Source: Chloroflexota bacterium (lineage in GTDB: Bacteria > Chloroflexota > Anaerolineae > DSLN01). Taken from it: a stretch of DNA of 47,355 bases. This document shows positions 24,420-33,348 of this stretch, one piece after another (the stretch's first letter is position 1; the number at the start of each line of letters is the position of its first letter). Both the position numbers and the translations under genes were made by a program. Below the pieces are notes generated by a model that was not told the origin of the DNA, ran no database searches, and saw nothing but the letters and a program-made list of their open reading frames with translations. The stretch spans positions 1-47,355 of the forward strand of contig CADDZL010000002.1 in NCBI GenBank assembly GCA_902812335.1, given 5' to 3'.

Positions 24420-25946
24420 TTAAAACTTCCCGCGAGCCCTCAGCCCTACAAAGCGTGTGACATCCACCCGCATGAACTCCGCTCGCAGGTCCACCTGCCC
24501 ATGCGCCTCCAGCCAGCGACGCACCAGCCCACGCTGGTCCCACATCTCGCTCTCCGATTCGATCAGCCACACCGCATCAAAGCCCATCGTCTGCCCTCGC
24601 AGCGCTGTGTCCGCATCTGCCTGGCTCAGCCCCCCGTTTGTCCACAACCCCTCGGCCCAGGCATAAGTCGGACCGCGATAGTAGTACTCGAACGTGTATC
24701 GAATGTAGGGCATCTGAAAGATCACCAGGTCACCGGGCCGGATGTGGGCCGCCACGTAAGCCGCCGCACCCCGGAAATCGGACTTGAACGGCGTGGTCTC
24801 CTGCACATGGACCCCTTGCACGTCCAGCACCAGTAACATCGCCAGAAGCACCGCCCCAGACCAGCGTGGGATGGAACCGAGATGCGACAGCAGCGCATGC
24901 ATGAAATCGGACCGCGCCGGCCCCGTGATGCCCAGCGCGACTAGCAGATAGAAAGCCGGAGCTACCCAGATGAGGTAGCGGTCGGTGAACAGCGGCCGGA
25001 TGAGCGAGATGGCGAAGACCAGGACGACCGGCAGGAACAGCCACAGGAGCAAGACCGCAACATTGCGCTGGCGCTTGGGCACCTGGGCCTGGGTCACTGC
25101 CCCGACCAGCATCAGCAAGCCAAAGGGCAGCAGCACCACCGTGCTGCCCCAAGGCACCAGGCCAATACTGTAGCCGTTCAGCAACACCATCAGCATGGTC
25201 TGCAACGGCATGAAAGGGTAGCCGGTCTCAGCCGGCGTCAGCGCCATCGGCAACTGCCAGGCCAGCAGCGGCAGGTAGGGCAGTATGAGCGCCGCGAACG
25301 CCGCCGCCGCGCCCAGCCAGGCGCGCCGCCCACCCGGCCGCCAGACGAGCAGGAATGCCACTTGAAGCGGGATTAGCAGCGCCGCCAGAATGTGATTGTA
25401 CATCGCCAGGCTGGTGGTGATCACGACGACAACCCACCAGTGCGCTTGCCCGCCGGTCGCCCGGTGCAGCCCATACAGCGACAGCAGTGCCAGTGTGGTG
25501 AGCAGCGCGTACATCTTCACTTCCTGGCCGTACCACACCAGATAGGGTGAGGCGGCTACGAGCGCGGCTCCCATCAGCCCGACGCGCTGCCCGAACAGCC
25601 GCCGACCCAGCGCGAAGGTCAGTGCCACACTGACAACCCCCGGCAAGAGGGAAGAGTAGCGCAGGCTGAACTCGCCCGATCCGGCCAGCGCTACCCAGCC
25701 GCGCAGGAGGAGGAAGTAAAGTGGCCCATTCTGGCCGGGTTGAGAAAAAGTGCTCAGAAGCTGGGCTGGCGGAGCCAGAGCGAAACGCAGTGCGTCCACC
25801 TCGTCGCGCCACAGGCTTTGCGCCGTGAGCCCGTGCAGACGCAAGCTATAGGCGGCCAGGACCAACAGCAATGGGCAGTAGATGGTGAGCAGTGAGCAGT
25901 GAACTGCCCAACGCTTTCCAACCGCTGCCCTTTGGCTAGTGCCCAC
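24420..25946 (-). CDS. GT39/ArnT-type membrane glycosyltransferase
   Basis: 508 residues with about ten hydrophobic segments. The first loop carries SLWRDEVDALRFA, the acidic motif of GT-C enzymes of the PMT/ArnT group, and a second loop YLVWYGQEVKMYALL matches the P-x-x-x-x-E-K/R-Y region. These enzymes use polyprenyl-phosphate sugars outside the membrane; acceptor unknown. GTG 25946 is the first start, 14 bases after the upstream membrane protein. The first 30 codons overlap a heptamer repeat and the start may be further in. The last residues are followed at once by the rpoC promoter region. Confidence 0.85.
   Translation of the reverse strand: MGTSQRAAVGKRWAVHCSLLTIYCPLLLVLAAYSLRLHGLTAQSLWRDEVDALRFALAPPAQLLSTFSQPGQNGPLYFLLLRGWVALAGSGEFSLRYSSLLPGVVSVALTFALGRRLFGQRVGLMGAALVAASPYLVWYGQEVKMYALLTTLALLSLYGLHRATGGQAHWWVVVVITTSLAMYNHILAALLIPLQVAFLLVWRPGGRRAWLGAAAAFAALILPYLPLLAWQLPMALTPAETGYPFMPLQTMLMVLLNGYSIGLVPWGSTVVLLPFGLLMLVGAVTQAQVPKRQRNVAVLLLWLFLPVVLVFAISLIRPLFTDRYLIWVAPAFYLLVALGITGPARSDFMHALLSHLGSIPRWSGAVLLAMLLVLDVQGVHVQETTPFKSDFRGAAAYVAAHIRPGDLVIFQMPYIRYTFEYYYRGPTYAWAEGLWTNGGLSQADADTALRGQTMGFDAVWLIESESEMWDQRGLVRRWLEAHGQVDLRAEFMRVDVTRFVGLRARGKF
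25873..25909. repeat. Heptamer repeat with flanking inverted repeat, in GT39 gene 5' end
   Basis: AGCAGTG occurs twice in tandem (25888-25901), bounded by GGGCAGT (25873-25879) and ACTGCCC (25903-25909). It encodes the HCSLLTIYCP segment at the N-terminus of the glycosyltransferase. Confidence 0.6.
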
Positions 25947-25960
25947 GGCTCCTGGTGGCT

Positions 25961-26308
25961 CTAATGATGCTCCGTCGGAGGATGTTCTGTCGAATGGTGC
26001 TCTGGCGGTGAAGGCGGCACATACTGCGGTGGCACGGACGGGCGCAGGCTCTGCCCGATGATTTGCACGATCAGCAGCAACAACACTACTATCAGGATGC
26101 CGGTCTGGGTCGGGAGCCCGGGCCCGGCGCCGGGTGGCGGCGGATTAATCACCTGGGGCGGCAGCGCGGCGTTGCCAGCGCCAACAGGCGACTGGAAAGG
26201 TACAGGTGCGGCACTGGCCCCATCCCACATTGCGCCCAGTGCCATCAAGAACGCTAAAGCTACCAAGATAACGCTGTGCATGAAGGTCAGCCGGCGGTCG
26301 GAATGCAT
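25961..26308 (-). CDS. Small membrane protein with Pro/His-rich tail
   Basis: 115 residues, not recognised. Two hydrophobic segments: residues 10-33, possibly a signal peptide ending near GASAA, and ILIVVLLLLIVQIIG near residues 70-85. Between them is a Pro/Gly-rich stretch; after the second comes a Pro-rich tail ending with several His (EHHSTEHPPTEHH), which could bind metal. A very good ribosome site, AGGAGG five bases before ATG 26308, and an extended -10 promoter at 26342-26350 support it. It leads directly into the GT39 gene. Confidence 0.75.
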   Translation of the reverse strand: MHSDRRLTFMHSVILVALAFLMALGAMWDGASAAPVPFQSPVGAGNAALPPQVINPPPPGAGPGLPTQTGILIVVLLLLIVQIIGQSLRPSVPPQYVPPSPPEHHSTEHPPTEHH

Positions 26309-26341
26309 TCACGCCTCCTGGTTATGGTCATAGTTCGACCC

Positions 26342-26350
26342 ATTATATCA
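26342..26350 (-). promoter_or_regulatory. Extended -10 promoter for the small membrane protein
   Basis: TGATATAAT on the minus strand (26350-26342) is an extended -10 (TGn TATAAT). No convincing -35 lies upstream, as usual for this class. Confidence 0.6.
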
Positions 26351-26390
26351 GACGCAGGTGAGATGCGCCATATCTCGCACCTATACAGCT

Positions 26391-26419
26391 TTGACACAAT
26401 GCGCGCCCCGTGATAAACT
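26391..26419 (+). promoter_or_regulatory. sigma70-type promoter for the acylase gene
   Basis: TTGACA at 26391-26396, 17-base spacer, TAAACT at 26414-26419. Predicted start near 26426, a leader of about 107 bases before ATG 26533. Confidence 0.7.
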
Positions 26420-26532
26420 GCGCGCACTGGGCCAATTCTGAAAGGTCACTGAGAGAGGGCTGCACACGGACTTACCGCGCCCCACCATCCGCGTATCCGT
26501 GTGGAAATCCGTGTCGTGCAGGAGGCCATCCC

Positions 26533-28962
26533 ATGCGTATCCTGGGCCGTATTCTTACCGTCCTCGTCGTCGCCATCGTGATCCTGGGGCTGGTCGCCGG
26601 CGGTGGCCTGTTGATGCTGGTCCGCCGCCCCTTCCCCCAGATCGCCGGGACACTGCAAGTATCGGGGCTCAAAGCGCCGGTCACGATCGTCCGCGATACC
26701 TGGGGCGTCCCCCACATTTACGCTCAAAACGCCGATGACCTGTTCTTCGCGCAGGGCTACGTCCATGCCCAGGACCGCTTCTGGCAGATGGAGTTCTGGC
26801 GCCGCATCGGTCAGGGCCGCCTGTCTGAGATCCTGGGGAACTCGACCCTCGACACCGACAGGTTTCTGCGGACACTGGGTATGCACCGCACCGCCGCCAA
26901 AGAGGTCGAGATGCTGGGCGACGAAGAGCGGGCTATCCTGACCGCTTACGCCAACGGCGTCAACGCCTATATCTCCAGCCATCCGGGCCAATTGGGCCTG
27001 GAATTCACCATCCTGAATTCGCCCGCCGTCGGCGCCAACTTCACCCCAGAGCCCTGGACGCCACTCAACTCGCTCACCTGGCTCAAGCTGATGGCCTGGG
27101 ACCTGGGCGGTAACATGGATACCGAGCTTTTGCGCGCTCAGATCGCCGCCAAACTCGGCCCTGAGGCTGTGAATGAGCTTCTGCCGCCTTACCCGGCCAA
27201 TGGGCCCATTATCGTGCCCAGTGGCATCGGCTGGCGCAATCTGGATTCCTCGGCTTTGGCTGCTTCCTCGCATCTGCGCACCCTGCTCGACGGTGTTGGC
27301 GCCGACGCCAGGGCCGATGGCCTGGGCAGCAATAACTGGGTTGTCGCCGGCACGCACACAGCCACCGGCATGCCGCTCCTGGCCAACGACCCGCACCTGG
27401 GTATCCAGATGCCCTCGATCTGGTACGAGGTAGACCTGCAGGGCGGCGGCTTCGACGTGACCGGCTTCTCCTTCGCCGGCGTGCCCGGCGTCATCCTGGG
27501 CCACAATGCCCGCATTGCCTGGGGCTTTACCAACGTCAATCCCGACGTGCAGGACCTGTATATCGAGAAGATTAACCCGGCCAACCCCAATCAGTATGAA
27601 TATCAGGGGCAATGGGTGGATTTCGACATCGTGCCGGAGACCATTCGCGTGCGCGGGCAGCCCAATCCGGTCACACTGAATGTGCGCATCAGCCGCCACG
27701 GCCCGCTCCTCTCCGACGTGGAGGAGAGCCTGAAGCAGCCCATGGCACTGCGCTGGACTGCGCTCGACCCCGGCCATACTTTCCGTACGCTGATTGAGCT
27801 CAACCGGGCGAGCAACTGGGACGAGTTCCGCCGGGCGGCCTCCTTCTTCGACGCGCCCTCGCAGAATATCGTCTACGCCGACGTGGATGGCAACATCGGC
27901 TACCAGATGCCCGGCAAGGTGCCCATCCGCGCCAAAGGCGATGGGCTGATGCCGGTCCCCGGCTGGACCGGTGAGTACGAATGGACCGGCTACATCCCCT
28001 TCGATGCGCTGCCGACATCGTTCAACCCGGCGCGTGGCTGGATCGTCACCTCCAACAACGCTGTGGTCGGCTCCGATTATCCGTATATGATCTCACTGGA
28101 GTGGGATTACGGCTACCGCGCGACACGCATCAGCCAGCTCCTCACCGCCAAAGATAAACTGACGCTCGATGACATGACAGCCATCCAACTCGACGCACTC
28201 TCGCTCCCAGCCCAGCAGATTGTCCCTTATTTCAAGGACCTGCGCACCGGCGACACCCGCGCCGATGCCGCTCTCGACCGGCTGCGCACCTGGGATTTCC
28301 GCGAGACCCGCGACAGTGTCGCCACACTTATCTTCGAGGACATCTTCCTGCACCTGCAGCGCGACCTGTTCAGTGACGAACTCGGCCCCGACTTGAGTAA
28401 AACATATCTGGAGAGCGGCTCACGGGCCGACTTCGTCATGACGCAGATGCTGGCCGATCCAGCAGCGCACTGGTGGGATGACGTGACGACGCCCGACAGG
28501 CAGGAGACTCGTGAGGACATCCTGAAGCGTAGCGTGGCCGAGGCGGTCGCTGATCTAACTGCCCGGCTTGGCCCGGACATGAACGGCTGGACCTGGGGCA
28601 AGCTGCATACCGCGACCTTTGTCAACCAATCGCTGGGCCAGTCGGGCATCGGACCAATCGAGGCTCTGTTCAACCGTGGCCCCTTCGCCGCCGACGGCGG
28701 CAGTGCTCTCGTCAATGCCACCGGTTGGAGCGCAGCCTCGCCCTTCCAGGTACGTAGCCTGCCCTCCATGCGGGCAGTCTATGATCCCGCCTCATGGAGC
28801 AACTCGCGCACCATCCATACCACCGGTCAGTCCGGCCATCCTTACCACAAACATTATGACGACTTTATCGCGCTGTGGCTGAATGGCCGAACCCACCCGA
28901 TGTTGTGGGATCGGGCTGAGGTGGAGAAGCAAGCCGAGGGTGTGCTGACGCTGACGCCTTAG
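26533..28962 (+). CDS. Penicillin acylase family N-terminal nucleophile hydrolase
   Basis: 809 residues from ATG 26533, chosen because AGGAGG precedes it and a hydrophobic export segment (residues 5-33) follows at once; the frame is open 41 codons further up but reads as leader. The alpha part includes GVPHIYAQNADDLFFAQGYV and HAQDRFWQMEFWRR; GSNNWVV holds Ser266, the expected self-cleavage site and nucleophile, followed by LLANDPHLG. The family cleaves amides such as beta-lactam side chains, acyl-homoserine lactones or cyclic peptides outside the cytoplasm. Substrate unknown. Its stop overlaps the stop of the convergent gene. Confidence 0.92.
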   Translation: MRILGRILTVLVVAIVILGLVAGGGLLMLVRRPFPQIAGTLQVSGLKAPVTIVRDTWGVPHIYAQNADDLFFAQGYVHAQDRFWQMEFWRRIGQGRLSEILGNSTLDTDRFLRTLGMHRTAAKEVEMLGDEERAILTAYANGVNAYISSHPGQLGLEFTILNSPAVGANFTPEPWTPLNSLTWLKLMAWDLGGNMDTELLRAQIAAKLGPEAVNELLPPYPANGPIIVPSGIGWRNLDSSALAASSHLRTLLDGVGADARADGLGSNNWVVAGTHTATGMPLLANDPHLGIQMPSIWYEVDLQGGGFDVTGFSFAGVPGVILGHNARIAWGFTNVNPDVQDLYIEKINPANPNQYEYQGQWVDFDIVPETIRVRGQPNPVTLNVRISRHGPLLSDVEESLKQPMALRWTALDPGHTFRTLIELNRASNWDEFRRAASFFDAPSQNIVYADVDGNIGYQMPGKVPIRAKGDGLMPVPGWTGEYEWTGYIPFDALPTSFNPARGWIVTSNNAVVGSDYPYMISLEWDYGYRATRISQLLTAKDKLTLDDMTAIQLDALSLPAQQIVPYFKDLRTGDTRADAALDRLRTWDFRETRDSVATLIFEDIFLHLQRDLFSDELGPDLSKTYLESGSRADFVMTQMLADPAAHWWDDVTTPDRQETREDILKRSVAEAVADLTARLGPDMNGWTWGKLHTATFVNQSLGQSGIGPIEALFNRGPFAADGGSALVNATGWSAASPFQVRSLPSMRAVYDPASWSNSRTIHTTGQSGHPYHKHYDDFIALWLNGRTHPMLWDRAEVEKQAEGVLTLTP

Positions 28963-31064
28963 TAATCGGCCAGCTTCACCCGCCAACCTGGCTCGACGTC
29001 GGCCAGGCCGATGCCCAGGCTTCGGCGCAACCAGTCATCCATCGAGGTTGACGCCGGCAAGAGGGTCAGCGGGGCCAAGAGGGGATTGGCTCCCTTGCCC
29101 CCGAAAGCATAATCAATCAGTGTCAGCCACTCGGCCCGCGCCAGCGGCCAGCCGAGGATTTCCGGCTGGCCGAAGGACGGGCGCACCATCACCGGCGTCG
29201 TCCACAAGACATCCAGCGGCAAGAGATGGTCGCTGGCCAGCGCCCGCTTCAAGCCGTCCTGCGCCTCGGCGTCCAGCAGCGGCTCGCCCAGTACGCGCCG
29301 CACCTCCCATTCGACCAGCGCCGTCAGTGCCGCTTCCTGCGGCGGGGTCAGCTCACCGTGAGCCTGTTCCCGGGCCAACGATTGGGTCATGGCAGTCACG
29401 ATCTGCCGACGCAAGGGTCTGACGCCTGAGGCCCGGTCGTCGCTCACCGGCACGCCCATGACCCAGGGCGAGGGGACGACCAGGTCCGGCAGTTCGGTCA
29501 GTTCTTGTGCCAACGGCTCTATGGAGATAGCCAGCGGAACCGATATAGATATATCAGTACCGCCCAGGTCGCGATCAATGCGCTGGTATAATCGGTCTAA
29601 CCCCGACACGAGCGGGCGCACAAACTCGGCATCGAGCTGACGATAAGTCACGTAAAATAGCGCCGTCTGATCACTGACGGTAGCACCCCAGACCTCGAAC
29701 ACGGGGCCGGTGTGCAGCCAGCGGCCGTTGGCCCAGCGGAACGACTCCAACCTCTCGATTGTCTCCTGTCCGCTTGTTAGGCGGGTCCGCATGACGATGA
29801 ACCGGTCGCGCGTGCTGCGCCGGAGAATCCGACCCACGATCTCGCCCCCCACGGCCAGCCGGACCTCGGAGCGGTCATAACGGCCCGCCTGGAGGCGCAA
29901 CCAACCGGTGCTGAACGGGTCCTGGAGTTCCTCAAACGTGTTCCGGTCGTGGCGACGGATCGCTTCCGCCTCGGCATTCAGCAGAAAGATGAAGTAGTCC
30001 GGCGATCGCTCCAGGGCTGACAGCGAGAGGTCCAACGCAGATGTGAGCGCGCCTTCGATGCTATCCGTCTTGCCCAACGCGGCGATCACCTTGCGCACGG
30101 CGGTAGGCCCCTGCTCAGCCGCCAACGCCGCGATGTAGTTCGAAGGCGCTGTCGCCGTCACCAAGCCACGCTTGCTGGCCTCCCAATCGGCGGCCTGCTC
30201 GGCCAGTGTCGCTTGCAGACGGGCATCGGCAGGCTGAGGCAGGGGCAGCCCGGCGCGGCTGTAGATGACCTTGCGGCTGATCTGCCGCGCCAGTTCGTCA
30301 ACCAGGCTAGCCGGTGGCAGCCCACCAGGGCCACCCCCGCCACTATGGGGCGAGGGAAAGGCCAAGACGCCGGATGCCAGCCAGTCAACTGCCGGCGGCA
30401 GCGAGACCGAATGGGTGATGTCCACCGCGATCGAGGGAACTGAGTCGCAGCCGAAATCTGTGCACGTCCAGTGGATTGCATTAAGCACCCGGCTCAGCAC
30501 GTCCCGCGCTGCGTCCTCGTCGCGGGCAGAGTAGAGCACGGTCACGGTACCCGATTGGATAGCCTGACGCGGCCCCCACCAGCTCTCGTCCAGCCGGGCA
30601 TGACGCCACTCCTGGCCCATACGCCGATATTCCCACGTCACCTGCACCTCGCGCCCGCTGGTTGCTGTGAGCTGCACATCCGCCCAGGCGCGGTCGCCCT
30701 CCACCTGGATACTCAGTACCTCACGCGGCACGATGCTGAACTGGCGGAAGCTGTCAAAGGTGCTTCCCTGAGCAGCCACCCAGCTCCGGTCGGTCGGGTC
30801 CTGGAGCGACAGGAACAATTCACGGTCGTCCGCTGTGATCGCCCGCAACTCTTGCGTAACGGCTTCGCGCACCGCGGCCTCCAGCCGGTGTTGCCCTTCC
30901 TCTGTCATAGCGCGAACGGTGACAATGACGGCGACAGTGGTCAGCGCTACAGCCGCCAGCGCCAGCCACAGGCGGCGCCAGTTGTGAGTTGGCTGGGGCT
31001 CCGCCGGCTCCGGCTCAAGCTCTGACTCGCTCTCGGAGATGTGCCAGTCCAGTTTGACGCTCAC
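28959..31064 (-). CDS. Single-pass membrane protein, paralogue of the next gene, peptidase-MA-like tail
   Basis: 701 residues, unknown function. An acidic cytoplasmic N-tail of about 30 residues starts MSVKLDWHI; one membrane helix lies near 31-50; the rest is outside. A domain with ELFLSLQDPTDRSW follows, and a variant (TFEELQDPFSTGWL) recurs near residue 380, suggesting a duplicated domain. CTDFGC suggests a disulfide loop. The end (WLTLIDYAFGGKG...LGIGLADVEPGWR) resembles the helical tail of peptidase-MA-like proteins, but I see no HExxH zinc motif. Its ATG overlaps the upstream paralogue by 4 bases. Confidence 0.8.
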   Translation of the reverse strand: MSVKLDWHISESESELEPEPAEPQPTHNWRRLWLALAAVALTTVAVIVTVRAMTEEGQHRLEAAVREAVTQELRAITADDRELFLSLQDPTDRSWVAAQGSTFDSFRQFSIVPREVLSIQVEGDRAWADVQLTATSGREVQVTWEYRRMGQEWRHARLDESWWGPRQAIQSGTVTVLYSARDEDAARDVLSRVLNAIHWTCTDFGCDSVPSIAVDITHSVSLPPAVDWLASGVLAFPSPHSGGGGPGGLPPASLVDELARQISRKVIYSRAGLPLPQPADARLQATLAEQAADWEASKRGLVTATAPSNYIAALAAEQGPTAVRKVIAALGKTDSIEGALTSALDLSLSALERSPDYFIFLLNAEAEAIRRHDRNTFEELQDPFSTGWLRLQAGRYDRSEVRLAVGGEIVGRILRRSTRDRFIVMRTRLTSGQETIERLESFRWANGRWLHTGPVFEVWGATVSDQTALFYVTYRQLDAEFVRPLVSGLDRLYQRIDRDLGGTDISISVPLAISIEPLAQELTELPDLVVPSPWVMGVPVSDDRASGVRPLRRQIVTAMTQSLAREQAHGELTPPQEAALTALVEWEVRRVLGEPLLDAEAQDGLKRALASDHLLPLDVLWTTPVMVRPSFGQPEILGWPLARAEWLTLIDYAFGGKGANPLLAPLTLLPASTSMDDWLRRSLGIGLADVEPGWRVKLADY

Positions 31065-32380
31065 GGTCGAATGGGAAAGTCTCGCATCGCCTGGCCATAA
31101 TTCGCAGCGGCGAAGCTACGCCATCCGCTCTCAAAGGCTCTCAAGTCATTGACCGACAGGCCCAGGCGTAGCACATCCGCCATGAGTGCGTGCTCTTGCG
31201 CCGTTCGCAACAACTCGCCGATGTATTGGCGCCCGTATGTCTGAGCCACATACTCAATGAGCGTCCAGGCTTGCCCTTCGGGAAGCTGCCAGGAGGGCGC
31301 AGAAGCCAAATTCTCTAGCGGCACCCATTCGTTCTTTGCCAATGGCGCCAACAGCAGGTTCTTAAAACCGGCCCACTGTTGTCGAAAGTCTGCCGTCCCC
31401 AGCGTCATCACGGCGCGGTCGAATTCCCGATACAAGGCGGCTTGCGCCAGGAGCGCGCTGGCGGCACGCACATCCCTATCGAAGACCGCCTGCCCTCCGC
31501 CGGTGCGCGAGACCGCCTTCAGGCTGAAACTGAGCGCCAGGATCATCAGGGAGCCGCCGCGCCCGGTGGGGTCGTCCTGGCGAATACCGATCGCGTGCGG
31601 CGAGGGCAGTGCCACTGCCGGCCCCTCCGGATCTAGCAACCGCATTGCCTCGGCCAGTGTCAACGTCGGGCTGAGTTCCACCGTCAACGTCAGGTCGGCG
31701 GGGCAGCCCAGGTCAAGACACACCTCCTGAACATAGGGCGTGAGTGTTGCCAGCCACGCCTCCACCTGAGGCCGGTCGCGCTCATAGAAGTCGAACCGAA
31801 TGTGGGCTGCTTCGACGCTGGCGGCCTGGCCCCAATAGGACAGGAAGGCCAGGCTTGGCGCGGCCCGCTTCCAGGTGTCACCGACCCAGCGATAAAACTG
31901 AACCTGGTCGGAGACCACCGGCTTCTTATCATCCGGCCCGCCCAGGTTAAAGATGTTGTCAGCCGGCCGCTCCGCCCGCACTTCGGCCCAGGCCCACTTT
32001 CCCTCCAGGCCCAGGGCCAGTATCTCGACCTGCTCCGAAGCGGCTTCTCCTCCGACTCTATCTTGCAACAGGGTACGTTGCGCCTGCCGCCATTGGCTAT
32101 CAGCCGGGTCTTGAAGCGACATGAATATCTCCTCGTCACCGCGCGCCAATGCCTGGGCTTCCAGCGTCACCACCGAGCGCAGTTCATTTTCCAGGCGGCG
32201 TTGTCCTTGCTCCTGCGCCAACCACACACCGGCTACCGCTATAGCCGCGAGCACCAACCCCATGCTCGCCAGGACGCGCCAGTGGCGGCGCGCCGTCGCT
32301 TGCTCCAGCGGCGCTGTGGTCTCATTTATATCCGGCGGTGCGTCCCGATCCTCGATCTCCCAATCCAGATCAACACCCAT
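31061..32380 (-). CDS. Single-pass membrane protein, paralogue of the previous gene
   Basis: 439 residues from ATG 32380 (GGGAGG 9 bases upstream; ATG-like starts above it are worse). Same plan as its neighbour: N-terminus MGVDLDWEI, cytoplasmic tail, one membrane helix near 40-60, then EIFMSLQDPADSQW, a CLDLGC loop, LPSPHAIGI, and the C-terminal segment WTLIEYVAQTYGRQYIGELL...LGLSVNDLRAFESGWR typical of peptidase-MA-like tails. No HExxH. The two genes arose by duplication and are co-transcribed, probably with birA upstream. Function not known; an extracytoplasmic structural or inactive-protease role is a guess. Confidence 0.8.
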   Translation of the reverse strand: MGVDLDWEIEDRDAPPDINETTAPLEQATARRHWRVLASMGLVLAAIAVAGVWLAQEQGQRRLENELRSVVTLEAQALARGDEEIFMSLQDPADSQWRQAQRTLLQDRVGGEAASEQVEILALGLEGKWAWAEVRAERPADNIFNLGGPDDKKPVVSDQVQFYRWVGDTWKRAAPSLAFLSYWGQAASVEAAHIRFDFYERDRPQVEAWLATLTPYVQEVCLDLGCPADLTLTVELSPTLTLAEAMRLLDPEGPAVALPSPHAIGIRQDDPTGRGGSLMILALSFSLKAVSRTGGGQAVFDRDVRAASALLAQAALYREFDRAVMTLGTADFRQQWAGFKNLLLAPLAKNEWVPLENLASAPSWQLPEGQAWTLIEYVAQTYGRQYIGELLRTAQEHALMADVLRLGLSVNDLRAFESGWRSFAAANYGQAMRDFPIRP

Positions 32381-32439
32381 GACAGCCAACCTCCCAACCC
32401 AGATCACCGCACGTCAACATTCAAACACCAATAAATACG

Positions 32440-33255
32440 TCATCCTACAGCGATTTCGATCACCGTGCCATCACCCTGGCGCAGCAGGAGCGCGCCACTG
32501 GCATTGATCCCCTCAGCCGTGCCGGCTACCTGCCCGGTCGGCGTCTGCACGACCACAGGCCGGCCTAATTGGTCCAGCCGGGCGTTCCACTGCCGGTGGA
32601 GAGAGACACCGCTATAAACTGTTGCCAGGTGTGCCTCGGCTCGGACGAGTAAGGTCTGCAGCAGACGCACGCGGTCTACCGGCTGCCCCAGCTCCAGGCT
32701 CAGGCTGGTGGCCAGGCCGACCAGTTCGTCCAGCCCTGCCGCGGCGAAATCCAGATTAACGTTCAATCCCAAGCCGATGACGGCCCACTCCAACGCTGCG
32801 CCCAGGAGCGACAGTTCGGCCAGGATGCCACCCAGCTTCCGGCCTCGCACGAGCAAATCATTGGGCCATTTGAAACCCACCCTCAGGCCGGTCTCGGCTT
32901 CAACCGCCTCGGCTGCGGCCAACGCCACCGCCAGCGTCAGTTGTCCCGCCCGGTCCGGCGGCAGGGGTGGCCGCAGCACCAGCGACATCAAAAGAGCCGT
33001 GCCCGGAGGGGCCTGCCAGCGCCGGCCTTGCCGCCCCCTGCCCGCGGTCTGCTCCTCGGCCAACACCAGCGTCCCCTCCGGCGCACCCTCGGCAGCCAGG
33101 CGTTTGGCCTCGTCGTTGGTCGAGCCTACGACCGGATAGACCAGCACAGGCCGACCCAATACTTGCGTTTTCAGACCATTCAGGATAGACGCGGCTTCCA
33201 CTTCGATCTGCCCTATCAGCCAGGCGTGAACCCGTTTACCCCTGTGCCCGGCCAT
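32440..33255 (-). CDS. birA: Biotin-[acetyl-CoA-carboxylase] ligase, monofunctional
   Basis: 271 residues. Activates biotin as biotinyl-AMP and attaches it to the carrier protein of carboxylases. GSTNDEAKRL, then TAGRGRQGRRW (biotinyl-AMP binding loop) and KWPNDLLVRGRKLGGIL are diagnostic; a small C-terminal SH3-like domain ends the protein. There is no N-terminal DNA-binding domain, so it is the class I enzyme without repressor function. ATG 33255 is the first start; the divergent HIT gene begins 93 bases away with a palindromic operator between them. Confidence 0.94.
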   Translation of the reverse strand: MAGHRGKRVHAWLIGQIEVEAASILNGLKTQVLGRPVLVYPVVGSTNDEAKRLAAEGAPEGTLVLAEEQTAGRGRQGRRWQAPPGTALLMSLVLRPPLPPDRAGQLTLAVALAAAEAVEAETGLRVGFKWPNDLLVRGRKLGGILAELSLLGAALEWAVIGLGLNVNLDFAAAGLDELVGLATSLSLELGQPVDRVRLLQTLLVRAEAHLATVYSGVSLHRQWNARLDQLGRPVVVQTPTGQVAGTAEGINASGALLLRQGDGTVIEIAVG

Positions 33256-33290
33256 TCTAGCATAGAACGAAGAAGAACGAAATGGACGTT

Positions 33291-33308
33291 TTGTGACTTA
33301 CTTCACAA
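33291..33308. promoter_or_regulatory. CRP/FNR-type palindromic operator
   Basis: TTGTGA-CTTACT-TCACAA: perfect 6-base arms with a 6-base spacer, the exact TGTGA-N6-TCACA layout of CRP-family sites. It is centred about 48 bases upstream of the predicted HIT gene start of transcription, an activator-like position, and about 45 bases upstream of the birA start codon. A very similar site lies at 37744-37761. No regulator gene of this family is in the window. Confidence 0.65.
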
Positions 33309-33311
33309 TAA

Positions 33312-33340
33312 TTGCCTCCCGGCCAGTTTTCTGATAGAAT
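33312..33340 (+). promoter_or_regulatory. sigma70-type promoter for the HIT gene (leaderless)
   Basis: TTGCCT at 33312-33317, 17-base spacer, TAGAAT at 33335-33340. The predicted start of transcription (33347-33349) coincides with ATG 33349 and no ribosome site is present, so the mRNA is probably leaderless. Confidence 0.65.
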
Positions 33341-33348
33341 AGCTGGTA

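Noticed and set aside
26410-26532. N-terminal extension of the acylase
   Set aside because: Starts at the promoter -10 region and lacks a ribosome site; ATG 26533 has one and is followed by the export segment.
28959-32380. Active metallopeptidase call for the paralogous pair
   Set aside because: Only the C-terminal tail resembles peptidase-MA-like proteins; no HExxH motif is present in either chain.
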